Shown: one piece after another, positions 26,830-37,780 of the stretch
Position numbering within the stretch: the stretch's first letter is position 1
Layout of the letters: every line of letters begins with the position of its first letter
Source: Perca fluviatilis
Taxonomy: Eukaryota; Chordata; Actinopteri; Perciformes; Percidae
Length of the DNA stretch: 64,000 bases
NCBI RefSeq assembly: GCF_010015445.1
Contig: NC_053114.1
Coordinates: 33,942,025-34,006,024 of the forward strand
Reading direction: 5' to 3'
Program-made: the position numbers and the translations under genes
The notes under the pieces: generated by a model
Told to the model about the DNA's origin: nothing
The model's input: only the letters and a program-made list of their open reading frames with translations
Database searches by the model: none

Positions 26830-27341
26830 AACTAACAAAAACAAGGATTTGCATTACCTATTTGCATCACTATCTACATATTCTTTACACTGACCAGCAC
26901 CACTTGAGCAACATGTTTACAATGTAACAACAATGAAATGATGCGTCCTAAAAGTGGAATACTGTAATAACATAACTGTGAAAAGTGATCTTCTCTGAAA
27001 ATGAAATAATTGCATCCTATGAATTATTATTATTATGTCTCACAGTTAAACATTTACAACCTATTTGTTGATCTTTTATACTAACGCCTACTTTTGCTTT
27101 AATATCTCCACACCAAACCTGAGTCACATAGGATTGTACTGTATGTCCAAAGCCATACCCTTTTTATTCATACCCGTTTTGATTTAGGTTTGCTGCATGC
27201 CCAAGCAAAATGTATTGCAAAGGACTATTCACTGTATGCCTTTAAGCAACGAGAGGTCTCCTGATTAAAGGGCTCACTTCAGCCTTGTCACAAATACTTG
27301 GAACAGGAATAAATGCGTAGCCCCAGGTTATTTTTGTTTGT

Positions 27342-27345
<4 letters not shown>
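26830..27345. other. Non-coding stretch, nothing recognised
   Basis: AT-rich unique-looking sequence. Confidence 0.4.

Positions 27346-27387
<42 letters not shown>
27346..27387. repeat. (TG)n microsatellite
   Basis: Twenty-one perfect TG units. Confidence 0.96.
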
Positions 27388-27388
<1 letters not shown>

Positions 27389-27560
27389 ACTCTCTCTGTA
27401 GTGATCCATCTGTTTCTGTCCTCTTAGTTGGAGAGGGTAACCTTTTCTTTGTTGACACACACCACATCTTGCTTTTCACACATATGATTAACCATTGAAC
27501 ATGAGTTAGGTATCTCTCAGTCTGACATAAATGTCAAGTGTATATGCACCCCCCAAACAC

Positions 27561-27563
<3 letters not shown>

Positions 27564-27596
<33 letters not shown>

Positions 27597-27602
27597 ACAC
27601 AC
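27564..27602. repeat. (CA)n microsatellite
   Basis: Perfect AC tract to 27591 then ATACACACACAC. It is in the opposite phase to the TG tract 180 bp upstream, so the two could pair as an imperfect inverted repeat. Confidence 0.94.
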
Positions 27603-29480
27603 TGTCACATGTACACTTTGCTCTGCACCTACTGTACTGTACATACAGTCAGAACAGCACTAATCGTAATCTTTGCTGCAACGTCCCAATGGAGATCATT
27701 AAGGTCATGGAGATAATTATGTTTTCAGCTAATCTTATTTTATCTGATCTAATCTAACATAATGTAATATATGACATAATAAAATCCACCCCACACACAC
27801 ATTAGAAAAGTGACATTTACCTGACATCTAAATAGAAAAAAAATAGAAATTGCATTTAGATAGGACATTAGTGAATTTCAGGACAAGCGTATACACCCTA
27901 CAGTACAGTGCTGTATGGTTTGGAAACTTTTCCCATATAGAAAAGTCAGACTCAAATCTCTTTTGGATATTTATACTTGTTTGTATCCCTATCTTGACAG
28001 TATCTTAATGCAACTCCTGTAAATACTAGGATTCTGATGTCAAGTTAAGATAGATGTGTTGTGTAAGCGAAGATTTCAGTCCATTTGGATGATGGGGAGA
28101 ATTAAAAGAAAGCTAGAGCCTGCAAGTCAGACTGTTGTAATATCAGCCGCATGTTACAGTAACACTTTATCCAGGGAAGCCATCTTCCTGTCAGTCACTG
28201 ATTTTATGTGTTGTAGGATGAAGAATGTTTCTTAACCGTGACACAAATTTTAGGTCATATTGCCCACCCCTACTATATAACTTGCACAGGCCCATTTCAA
28301 CAGTTTAGTTTGATGATTCTTACATACTCTATGTAATTAAGGAATAATAGTAAAATACTTTCTTCCATATGAATGGAAAAAAGGTCCCACCATCTGCTTT
28401 TTGAAGGCCACACTCACTCTGAAGGAAAATACATTCGGATAATTAAAAAATGAAAGGAAATTAGTAGCAAATTATAAAAATAATGTGCAATATGCTCTGC
28501 AGGTTGTTACCTGCTTAAATCTGCGGTGAAACATTCGAGGGAATTGTCTGCTTTTTAAACTGCTCCTCCTTTGTCAGCAAGTGACTTTTCCAAAGTGCAC
28601 TGGTTCGATTAAGAGCTGCAGGTAATTAATTAGTTATTGTGGCAGTAAAACCATGAACTCACATAATCAATACAATGCCTTTTCCTGTGTCATTTCTAGG
28701 AGTAGAGGACTATAAGCATTTACTGTAGTGCTACTTGTAACACTGCTGACTACAGTTCCAGGGTCACACAAGTGTTACAAATATGATCGCTAAAGATAAA
28801 ACTCCTGTAAATAAAGACCCTTAAACATGTAAAATCCCTACAGAAGTAAAAAGTACAGACTTTCTGTGATACTTAAAAGGTAATGATATGAAAATGAACG
28901 GTAAAGAAATCGAGTACCTGTGTAAATGTTTACTTTCTGCCTATTAACAGGTCACAAATCTTCCTTGGTCTAAGCAGAATTAACAAAACATTGGTAATAA
29001 AGCTAGACTTTACCCTCTGATTGATTGAAGTGATACTCTCTCGCAGGACTCTGATGTATTATAAACAATGTGTGTGTCCCCCCAGTCAAAGACATGGGAG
29101 GAAATGAGGCGCAACATTTCTTTCACAAACCTGCCTCTAATATAAATTGCTGTAATTGTCAAGGTTGATTAAAAATGATTCAAAATATTTAATGAGAAGG
29201 AAAGTTTGTCAAGACTTTCTCATCAGTTAAAGTGAATCTTGACTAAATATTTCTCAGTTACACAGTGTTAGCATCTAACATCATTAGCATACAGAAGGTG
29301 GTAAACTGCAAAAACATATAGAGATTTCTGGAAATACAAAATCTGCACCTTATTGTGCATATGTTTCTGATTGAAACTAATAAATGAGTGACAGTTCTTT
29401 AACTTTAACTTTAAACTCACTGTACAACAGACATGATAAAAAGACAAGTCCCTTTAGTAGAGGGAATGTTTAGGAGGTTT
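27603..29480. other. Non-coding stretch, possible conserved element near 28540-28680
   Basis: No exon or known repeat. The segment near 28540-28680 contains CAAGTGACTTTTCC, AAAGTGCACTGGTTCGATTA and TAATTAATTAG, a dense mix of homeodomain-like sites without simple repeats. This is suggestive only. Confidence 0.3.
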
Positions 29481-29484
29481 ATCA

Positions 29485-29727
29485 GTGTTTTAAGCCCCAA
29501 ACGTCTCCTTCCAGGCAACGCTTGGAAGGAGACGTTGGGGACCACTGGTGTGACTAAAACACTTAAACACCTCCTTAATTAGGCAGTGGTTATGGTTATG
29601 GTTATGGTTAGGGTTAGGGTTAGGGTTAGGGTTAGGGATTAGGGTTAGGGTTAAGGTTATTATTAGGTGCCTTGAAGTCAACGGTTGCAGCGCTGCCTGG
29701 AAGGTGACGCTGGGGGCTTAAAACACC
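29485..29727. mobile_element. 243-bp MITE enclosing a telomere-like array
   Basis: The left end GTGTTTTAAGCCCCAAACG matches the reverse complement of the right end, GGTGTTTTAAGCCCCCAGCG, through about 38 bp including TCCAGGCA and CGCT. ATCA lies directly outside both ends (29481-29484 and 29728-29731), though a 4-bp match is weak evidence. The left arm contains its own hairpin (29495-29540), and the body contains (TTAGGG)n-like repeats. Confidence 0.75.
29588..29658 (+). repeat. Telomere-like GGTTAT/GGTTAG hexamer array
   Basis: Three GGTTAT units, five GGTTAG units, one GGATTA slip and two GGGTTA units. It sits inside a small inverted-repeat element, not at a chromosome end, so it is an interstitial tract carried by that element. 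Confidence 0.9.
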
Positions 29728-29879
29728 ATCAAGCGTTTAGGAGTAATCATTTGATAAGTGTTTATAGGTTGTAGTTTAACGCCTTGTAATTTCTCTGGGT
29801 CCTAACCGCTCTGTGTAAGATATAGCCTAAAGAAACTCTGCACACACAAACTAACAATAACCGTGTGGAGAAGAATTCA

Positions 29880-30204
29880 AACATAGTACATATAAATAAA
29901 CGTCCGTTACAGTCAAGCCATTGCCAAATGAGTTGATAGGAAGCTAATTAACCCTATCAGCTCCACAAAACTTTTCTCAGTATGGCTATGTTTACAAAAT
30001 GGTGTTGTATTGTTATACTGTACACTTAACAGTATTTTTATATTTCTGTTTTTATTCTTTATATGTTAAGTGAGCGTTGTACTTAAGGAGCAAAGATTAA
30101 CCAGAGTCAAATTCCTTGTTTGTTTACACAAACCTGGCCAATAAAGTTGGTTCTCATTCTGATTTTGATTCTCATGGTGGTGACAGAAACTACACGCTAT
30201 AGCT
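29880..30204 (-). mobile_element. Broken copy of a TTAA-flanked MITE, split by a LINE tail
   Basis: Reverse-complemented, it matches 33162-33749: shared blocks are AGCTATAGCGTGTAGTTTCTG at the end, CATAGCCATACTGAGAAA, GTGGAGCTGATAG and CAACTCATTTGGCAATGGCTTGA. TTAA follows the right end at 30205-30208. The other end is not recognisable. A LINE fragment (30005-30173) interrupts it. Confidence 0.75.
30005..30173 (+). mobile_element. LINE 3' fragment with possible 6-bp target duplication
   Basis: Contains GAGTCAAATTCCTTG, CACAAACCTGGCCAATAAAG and TTGGTTCTCATTCTGATTTT, the recognisable tail of a fish CR1/L2-class LINE. ATGGTG occurs directly on both sides (29999-30004 and 30174-30179). It interrupts a MITE whose halves resume on each side, so it is younger than the MITE. 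Confidence 0.75.
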
Positions 30205-30214
30205 TTAAAGGGGC

Positions 30215-30625
30215 AATTACAATGGATTGATAAAAAAATCTACACAGTAATAGTAAGTTATTGAAAATGAACTTTTTTTGGCACTTTTTCTGACATTTTT
30301 GGCACTTTTTTATGCTTTTGGTGATTTTCTTTCACTTTTTTCAACACTTTTCAAAATTAATGGTCAATAACCCTAACTTACATGACATTATACCAAAGTT
30401 TTGGATACGGTTTTGAAACCATTACATTTTTTTTTTAAATGCTATAAAATTGAATAAAACACCCAAAAATAATCTTTTTTTTTGTTTAAATGTTGTATGG
30501 GTTCCATAAAAAATACATCTATGTTATTTTTGGGCAATTTGGTTCAAAGAAACCCATATTTCTGACATTAAAACCTTTGAAAATGGGTCAAATTTGACCT
30601 GAGGACAACTTTTTTTTTTTCTCCA
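30215..30625 (+). repeat. Dispersed AT-rich fish repeat ending in GGGTCAAATTTGACC
   Basis: A run of CACTTTTT-type motifs followed by AAAATGGGTCAAATTTGACC and TGAGGACAAC, a phrase I recognise from teleost dispersed repeats. The core GGTCAAATTTGACC is a perfect 14-bp palindrome. Class not assigned. Confidence 0.5.
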
Positions 30626-30794
30626 TTGAAGACAATGTATTTTCTTTTTAAACACACTGCCCACTGACAGGGAGAGGGATTACTAAACTGCAGTTTCTCT
30701 CCTTGACCACTCATAAGAAACAGCTCATACCTTAGGAACGGTATGATGGAAAATGATAGTGGTTTTGAAACCTTGACTTTTTCAAAGTATACCT

Positions 30795-31003
30795 TTTTTT
30801 CTTTTTAAGATAATTTTTTTCTTTTTAAGATAATTTTTTGGGGCTTTTTGCCTTTATTAGATAGTCACAGTGGATAGACAGGAAAGGTAGGAGAGAGATG
30901 GGGGATGACACACAGCAAAGGGCCGCAGTTCAGACTCAAACCCGGGCCGCAGCAAAGGAGCCTACATGGGGTCTTGCTGGGTGAGCTAGAGGTCGCCCCA
31001 AAC
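30795..31003 (-). mobile_element. tRNA-derived SINE, second copy, with 7-bp target duplication
   Basis: Minus-strand head with A-box-like TAGCTCACCCAGCA and B-box-like GGTTTGAGTCT, then CCCTTTGCTG as in the copy at 11402-11582. TATACCT flanks it at 30788-30794 and 31004-31010, within AAGTATACCT/AACTATACCT. The A-rich tail (plus-strand T runs) shows a tandem doubling of TTTTTTCTTTTTAAGATAA at 30793-30838. Same family as 11402-11582 but clearly diverged. Confidence 0.85.
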
Positions 31004-31010
31004 TATACCT

Positions 31011-33159
31011 TGAAACCAGTAACCGGCCCATGCCTAATTCAATGTGGAGAGTGACTTTGTTCCTGGTCAATAAGCTTGTGGCAAATGTCACTGCCAGTGT
31101 GTTTGTTGCTCTTAAGGGCCAGAGCCGGATTGATTTTATCATTAAGGGCTAGAACCTCATTTTGCTGGGCCAGAGATATGTACAGTATATTAATGTTGAA
31201 CAGTGTCTTAGATTCTCTCAGCTATTATTGTCAACAATGGAGGTGTGCACCATTGCTGGGTTGTACAATATTGTCACTCAGTGAAAGTAAATGGAATTCC
31301 TTAAGGCAATTTTTTTTTAAATAAAGGGTGAAATCTCTGTCCTTGACTTTTGATGCACTGGCTACACACACTGCCTTTGTTTATTCTATAATCCTCAGTC
31401 AGTGCTGTTTTTTTATTGTCACTTCATGGCCTTTCCTTAGAGAACACAGCAGGAGGGGATGCTTTTCAGGTCTCAATCTTTGAGGTTGTCTTACTTCGGG
31501 ATCTCTCTTTTAAATTCAGTCTTCTATTTTTTGTGTGTGTTTCTGCATTTCTGAGAGGGAGAGAGATGACAGATGAGAGAGTGAAAGGAAGGCGAGATAA
31601 AGTGAGGAGGAGGCAGTATTACCTGCTGCTGTATGTGCTACACCAAGCTGATTCTGGACTGTGATGGGAGGCGACACCTTTCTGAAGCAGTAAAAGTCCC
31701 CATGAATCACACAGCACTCACCCATTTCTTTCCCTCTCTCTCTCTGTAGATCTTACTCTTGCTCTTTATCTTCCTCTTTCTCCCCTTTGGGACTCAGCGT
31801 GTCTGTGTGACTCTCTCTCTTTCTCTGTTTGTTTCTCCACTGTCACATGTACCTGTCTCAGAGCACTATCTGCAACATGGGATGTGCCGGAGAGAAATGA
31901 AGTGCATTTGTCACTGCTTTCACATTTATACACTCTTCCTGCCACATGCTGTTTTATCTCTCGCTGTGTCTTTACGCCTGTCTCGGTTTCTCGGTCTGCT
32001 TCTGCCTTACTGCTGTGTCTTATTACTGCAGTTGATGCGTAGTAGAACAAACAGGTACTTTATCAGATCAATAATAAGGAACATTTTCTTTCGCTCTTCA
32101 AAGAGTGGCACATTTGCTATCTCAACACAGAACAATTAGTTATTATCTGTTCAGAAGCGTATACAGATAGCATATTATGCTTGTTGGACAGATGGTGAGA
32201 CTCAGAATTTTACTTAATACATCTTAAAATAATGGGTGGAAAAGCTAGCATGCATTATGTTGACACATTTAAATGACCACAGAAGCTGCACACCCAAGTG
32301 TGTGGACACAGCAGTGCTCATATTATAGCATAGATATATGGACAGATTTCAGCAGATAATATTAAAATGACAATTCTAAGCAAAGCCTGTTTGTGTGCTC
32401 ACTTGCAAAGAGGAAAAACAGATCTTAAATAGAAGCTCCTGAAGCAAGCAGCGAACAGTGCTGATAATCAGAGCTGACATGCGACTTTGTGTGGGCAGGG
32501 GAAATGGGAAAGCCACACTTTAGGGTCCTGTTGTGTGAGTGTGTATGTGTACATGTGCATATTTGTTTGTGTGGTTTTATGTATGACTGTTTGAGGGCAA
32601 AGGAAAGCCTGTTCTAAGAGAGAGTGTAGATATGTTGATGGATGTGAGTAGATGTGCTTAGTGAGCACAAATAGGCTCTGACAGTCCCAAATTTAGCCCT
32701 TAGATTTCCCCAGTGTTTGACCCATTGACCAGTGACAGGTGTACTCTAGCTGGTGCATTTTGACCTGCACCTGTATAAGTCGATTGATTTCTGACATGTA
32801 TCTAAACAATGCTGAACCAGGATTCTTTGGCCTTAAAGGAAAAGTATATCTTAACCTGGTGTAATTTCCATAAATGTGGCCATTGTGACCCTATGGATAA
32901 TGCCAGATCTGTACTCACCACCTCTGTTGTAGTGTTTAGAGGAAACAAGGACAAACCAAAGTATATCAAGGCAAGCTGCATGAGCCTCCGTCAGCTTTTA
33001 AAATACACTAGATTTTTACATGAATCATTTCAAAATGAGTCAGACTGAAAGTGATCAAAACCTAAATGCAATGGCGGATGAGGATGATCACACTTATTAA
33101 ACAAATGTTAAAAAATGAAAAACATTTATGAGTTTATGCGTTTTTTGCAAAATACATTT
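31011..33159. other. Non-coding stretch with CT- and TG-rich patches
   Basis: A pyrimidine-rich patch lies at about 31730-31830 and a TG-rich patch at 32530-32570. ORFs up to 126 codons (31759-32139) show only hydrophobic or Ser-rich low-complexity sequence from the pyrimidine tract. No exon is recognised. Confidence 0.4.
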
Positions 33160-33163
33160 TTAA

Positions 33164-33749
33164 AGCTATAGTGCGTAGTTTCTGCCACCCAATGACAACA
33201 AAACTGTCGGAAAGTCACCGGAACGACACAATCTCCTGAACATAGCCATACTGAGAAATACAGAGAGAGTTGTGTGGAGCTGATAGTCTTAAAGGTGTTG
33301 TAGGTAAATTGTGAAGATCTGGGATTTAGCCAAAGAATTTGAACATCGACAACTTCTCAGTCCCTACCCCCCTTTCTGCTAAAAAAAACAAACGGTCTCC
33401 TAAGCCCCTCCCCCCACGAGGGAGAATGAATGCGTGTGCATGAGCAGTGACTGACACGCAGTTAGACACCCCCCCTGGCCCTGATTGGTGAATCTGAACA
33501 GGGAGCGGTTGATTTTTGCAAATCACACTACAGGCTGTAGGTGGTGCCCGAGGAGCCAGATTCTTATTTTTTAATTACCTGCTTAATGTAGTTCTACTGG
33601 AACATAGGGTCAGTTTCAGCAAATATGACAGAAAGTTAGTTTTATAAGTCTTACCTACTGCATGTTTAATTAGCTTTGTAACAACTCATTTGGCAATGGC
33701 TTGAATGTAACGGACATTCATTAATATCAAAAAGTTACGCACTAAAGCT
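33164..33749. mobile_element. TTAA-type MITE (outer of a nested pair)
   Basis: Left end AGCTATAGTGCGTAGTTT and, reverse-complemented, right end AGCTTTAGTGCGTAACTTT. The left is preceded by TTAA (33160-33163). The right is followed by TTAC (33750-33753), one substitution from TTAA. A second TTAA element (33293-33665) sits inside it. A broken copy of the same family lies at 29880-30204. Confidence 0.82.
33293..33665. mobile_element. TTAA-flanked MITE nested inside 33164-33749
   Basis: Left end AGGTGTTGTAGGTAAA; right end reverse-complemented ACATGCAGTAGGTAAG. TTAA at 33289-33292 and 33666-33669. The copy of the outer family near 30 kb reads straight from GGAGCTGATAG to the GCTAATTA/TAATTAGC side without this block, which independently shows it is an insertion. 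Confidence 0.8.
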
Positions 33750-33844
33750 TTACATACCTATTCTATGAACTGACTGAGAATCTTTATAGAAATCAACAAA
33801 AAGTGTACCTAACATAATCAAAATTATGTATTCATGTTCTGTAC

Positions 33845-33846
<2 letters not shown>

Positions 33847-33903
<57 letters not shown>
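33847..33903. repeat. (GT)n microsatellite
   Basis: About 28 perfect GT units. Confidence 0.97.
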
Positions 33904-33905
<2 letters not shown>

Positions 33906-34313
33906 CTTATACAGTAGCTCCATTTATTACTTTGCAGATTGGAGAGCCCTGTGTGGAATCTTTGTTTTGATTTAATTAAAATGCTTTTAGAGCATTTCTT
34001 CAAGCTAATTATGGATATTCCTTTGGGGCTGTTGATGTGTCAGCAGATCAGGTGACTCCTTCATTGTCTCCACTCCTGACTCCATTTTGCATCACAGCAA
34101 GCTTTAATTCTCCAGAGCCTAGACAAACAATCTTGATGGCTTACAGTAATGACTTGATGGACTTGATGGAGAAACTCAGAATCAGCCTGTTGCCAGATTC
34201 ATGATGATCAGCCGCAGGTGGAATTGAACCTCCACTATCTTCTCTTTAGCCCCTCAGCACATGGGTAAGACAAAGACAGTAGTCGGCACACATTATCCAC
34301 AAGTTGCAGGTCA

Positions 34314-34510
34314 TCAATGACTACGTTCGCACGTACATGCACATAATTTGCTGGTAAAAAAGACGATATTCCGACTAAGCTGTTTACATGGCTAATGAAA
34401 GTGAATATTCCACTAATATTCTGTTTACATGTAGCCGTGCAAAATACGATTTTTTTAAAGTTTACCAGCGGTGGTGGACTTTGAACTGTGCGTACACAGC
34501 ATCCCTCTTT
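34314..34510 (+). repeat. Dispersed element fragment (TTCCGACTAAGCTGTTTACATG family)
   Basis: Contains TGACTACGTTCGCACGTACA, ATATTCCGACTAAGCTG, ATGGCTAATGAAAGTGAATA and TTCCACTAATATTCTG. The reverse complement of 62335-62515 matches it throughout, so two copies lie in opposite orientation 28 kb apart. Known to me as a common teleost MITE-like repeat. Confidence 0.75.
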
Positions 34511-34663
34511 CCTTCCTTCAACCATCTTCTTGAAAGGGTCGGCGTAGTGATGTGTGCGCATATCCAAAAACCTATTGATATCTAGGTCTTTGATAGTGTT
34601 TAAAAGTAGTTGTGTTCCTCCTTCTTATCGGGTCTGCAGCCTTGCAAACTGTTGGCTGGTTGG

Positions 34664-34737
34664 TTTGTGTATAGTCTATATCCTTGACGATTCACTTCCG
34701 GGATTGCTCCGTCGCCGTGGGGATATCTGCCGGATTT
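34664..34737 (-). repeat. Fragment of the element at 25913-26819
   Basis: Reverse-complemented, it aligns with the right end of that element: GACATCTGGCGGAT and GGAGCAATCCC are matched by GATATCTGCCGGAT-like and CGGAGCAATCCC here, followed by AATCGTC and ATATAGACTA. Confidence 0.6.
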
Positions 34738-34759
34738 CGAATCCCCTGTTTTTTCTAAT

Positions 34760-35430
34760 GTATAGCAACTCCTTCATATATATTAGTGTTTTAATTAAAA
34801 ACATCATAGACTCAATTTTTAACAGCCAACGTTTACCAGCATTTGGCCAGTAGTTGGTGTTTCTTTCCAACTCTGCCTACTGAAAGTATTTCTGACTCCT
34901 CAGCCAAATGCTTGAGTGGATTGGAGACTGCAGTATCTGGTCCAGAATGAGTCATCAAAGGGGTCACACGATTGAGGCCTCTCTTGAGTCAGGGCTTGGG
35001 ATCACAGGCTTTGGTTTAGGTTGCTCATCTAGTGGCTGATGGGGACGATGATGATCGATCTTCTGAGAGTGTATTGATCAGCTGAGACAGAGTTATTGTC
35101 TCTTCCCATTCTGTTCCACTCAGTCTTTCTCTTGCTCTCTGTTCTCCACTCCCTTAGGACTAAACTGATGGGAAGTCTACTCTACTTTGCGAAGCTATTG
35201 GCAGAGACAGTCGTCTCTGTCTGTGCGTGAATACTGTACAACCGATTCTGTCTACCTATGTGTCTGCCTGTGTTTCTGTCTGTATCTTTCTACCTGTCTC
35301 CTCATGTCCCCAGTTAGTATACATACAGGACTTTGTAGACACCGACACCTGAATTATAATTTCACATTTGATTTACAGAAGGATCAAACACATTGTCAAA
35401 GTGTCTCATATATTTATGTCCTGTTTTATT
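34760..35430. other. Non-coding stretch, nothing recognised
   Basis: No supported feature; short pyrimidine-rich patches only. Confidence 0.4.
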
Positions 35431-35439
35431 GTGTTTTAG

Positions 35440-35592
35440 CTTTTTTCCCCTTCTATTTATTACTCTTTTAATTGTGTCTTTTAATATTGCCTTGTGTGTC
35501 TCTTCGTAATGCATTTTATGTCCTATGTAAAGCACAATTAATGGCCTTGTTGTTTGTGCTATGCAGTACAAATAAACTTGCCTTGCCTCTCT
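35440..35592 (+). repeat. LINE 3' tail (L2/CR1/Rex-like)
   Basis: TTTTATGTCCTATGTAAAGC, ATTAATGGCCTTGTTGTT and TGCAGTACAAATAAAC followed by CTTGCCTTGCCT is the layout of a fish LINE 3' end with its short terminal repeat. No coding part is attached. Confidence 0.65.
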
Positions 35593-37066
35593 AAATTTGC
35601 TGCCTCTCTGTCCCTACTTTTTGCCACATTTCCACTTCCCCAGGCTCCCTCATTTTTCTACCTATCAACCAGATGCCCTCAGACTTTTCCACATGTCCCT
35701 GTCACCTAACTCCCATTTCCAGTCACTCCCTCTTGCCCTGTAGTAACCCCTTTCCAGCCATTCCCATCACATGACCTTTCCCACCCACCTGCTCACCTGT
35801 TTCCACTTTCCCTCATCAGCCCTGCAGTATATCATCAGTACATTTCCACTCATTTCTATCCAGATTGTTAATGTTGCTTTATGTCTTGGTCTTGCCAGCC
35901 TCTAAACCTGGAACCTTTTCAGCTGCTTGTAGTAAGTAGTAGTAGGTATATGCATCTTCAGTTCTTCAAAAGTTAATGAACTGTTTTTGTCAGCCTGAAT
36001 TGTCATCTGGGTCCCCTTCCTCACACCCACACACCAACCTGACACATTGTCCATTGTCTCAAAACGCACAACTACAATTTGGTAACTCGCCAACAAGCTA
36101 CTTCTATTTATACAACACAATTTGGGTAATTAAAAAAGTCTAACTTTAATAACATAATTATAGCACGTTTATGTTACTCATCCCAAACATGGTAGTTTGA
36201 CCTCTGAGGTTAATGTCACCCACAATCATTGGAGTCAACGTTGGCCTCTGTTTCCAAAAAGCTTTTAAAATACTTGTAACCGTCATTAGCTGTCGCCTCT
36301 GGAACCAAACAAATAAAACAAGATGTTATTGTTCCCACAAGAGCGGTAGTACTACATTACAGATATCAATATTACCACATACCTATTAACAGGTACAAGA
36401 TGCCATTTTAATCTATTGCCCTTGATGGCGAGTAAAGATGGATAATGCAATATTGATTTTAAACATTAAAAGGCCATATGTTGAATAATGTGTTGGGTTA
36501 GATGTGTTGCCCTATCTCTTTGCTATACTGTACATATTAAGTTAGGCTTCTTTTTAATCAGCTTGCCATCCAAACACATTCCACAGTAGATGCAGAAGCA
36601 TATCTACACTGTGTTTTGAATGTGTTTAGCTGCATTCAACTATAAACTATGAATACATTAGCCAACTTTTAATTTTAATTTACAGATAACATGCACATAC
36701 AGTATACAGTATACTTGCATATCCATACTGGCTGCCCAGCAAATCTACAGCAATAATGAGTAAAACCTGGGGCAGTATCGTTTCCAAATCCCCATAAGCC
36801 TATTTCTGCAGGAGAAGAAGAAAAAGAGGCAATTTCGACAAAGACGGAGAGAGTGAGGAAAAATAGCTGAATTAGAGGGTGTAGGCAGAATAGAGGTATG
36901 AATGTCTATTTCCTTCTATTAAAAGGACAGCTGTCTATAGCACAGGTCTCAGTAGTAGTCATATTGCTGCTGGATTTGGTCTTTGTCCTGATGAGCAATT
37001 GCATGGAACGTTAGTTTGCTCGTCTTCATATAATTTAAAACACAAGGTACAGTGTCTGTTGGAACA
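35593..37066. other. Non-coding stretch, nothing recognised
   Basis: A pyrimidine-rich segment runs from 35593 to about 35880; the rest is AT-rich with short palindromes such as ACAGTATACAGTATAC near 36700. No exon is recognised. Confidence 0.4.
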
Positions 37067-37536
37067 TACACTCAACAAAATTATAAACGCAACACTTTTG
37101 TTTTTGCCCCCATTTCTTTATGAGCTGAACTCAAAGATCTAAGACTTTTTCTATGTACACAAAAGAGCTATTTCTCTCAAATATTGTTCACAAATCTATC
37201 TAAATCTGCGTTAGTGAGCACTTCTGCTTTGCTGAGAAAATCCATCCACCTCACAGGTGTGCCATATGAAGATGCTGATTAGACTGCATGATTATTACAC
37301 AGGTGTGCCTTAGGCTGGCCACAATAACAGTAACAACAATAACGAAAGAACAAAATAACGGTACCCAGTCAGTAAACAAAAAAAAAAGAAGTTGCTGGAT
37401 ATTGGCAGGCCACTCTAAAATGTGCAGTTTTACTGTATTGGTGGGGTTCCGGGGGGGTCCGGCGGGGGTCCGAAAACAAGTCAGTAAAAAAAAAAAGTTG
37501 CAGGCCTCTCTAAAATGTGCAGTTTTATCACACAGC

Positions 37537-37769
37537 TGTCATGTTTCATCCCTGTGTCAAGTTGTTGTTTTGAGTTTATGTTACATTTTCTGTTTAATTT
37601 TCCAATTCCTGTTTTTTCCCTGGATTTTGGACCTTTGCCTGTTTTTTGGATTTTTCCTTTGCCTGTCATTATTTGGACACTGTTGCTCAGTTTATTTAAC
37701 TTCTAAATAAACTTTTGTATTTTACACTTTGAGTCTTGCCTCGTGGGTCCATTTTCTGTGTGCTTGATA
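37537..37769 (+). mobile_element. Solo-LTR-like insertion inside the Tc1-like element
   Basis: Begins TGTCATG and ends TTGATA, one transition from the expected TGACA. The 5-bp direct repeat ACAGC lies directly outside both ends (37532-37536 and 37770-37774). It has an AATAAA signal (37705-37710) followed by TGAGTCTTGCC. A 4-6-bp duplication, TG start, poly(A) signal and 233-bp length fit a solo LTR of a gypsy-type element. No internal region is left. It lies between the Tc1 left arm and the transposase start. Confidence 0.7.
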
Positions 37770-37780
37770 ACAGCACACAG

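Noticed and set aside
29588..29658. True telomere or chromosome-end signal
   Set aside because: The array is under 75 bp, contains GGTTAT variants and sits inside a small inverted-repeat element with ordinary sequence on both sides.
31759..32139. 126-codon ORF as a membrane protein
   Set aside because: Its hydrophobic and Ser-rich content comes from a pyrimidine-rich tract; no conserved motif, splice context or homology is evident.
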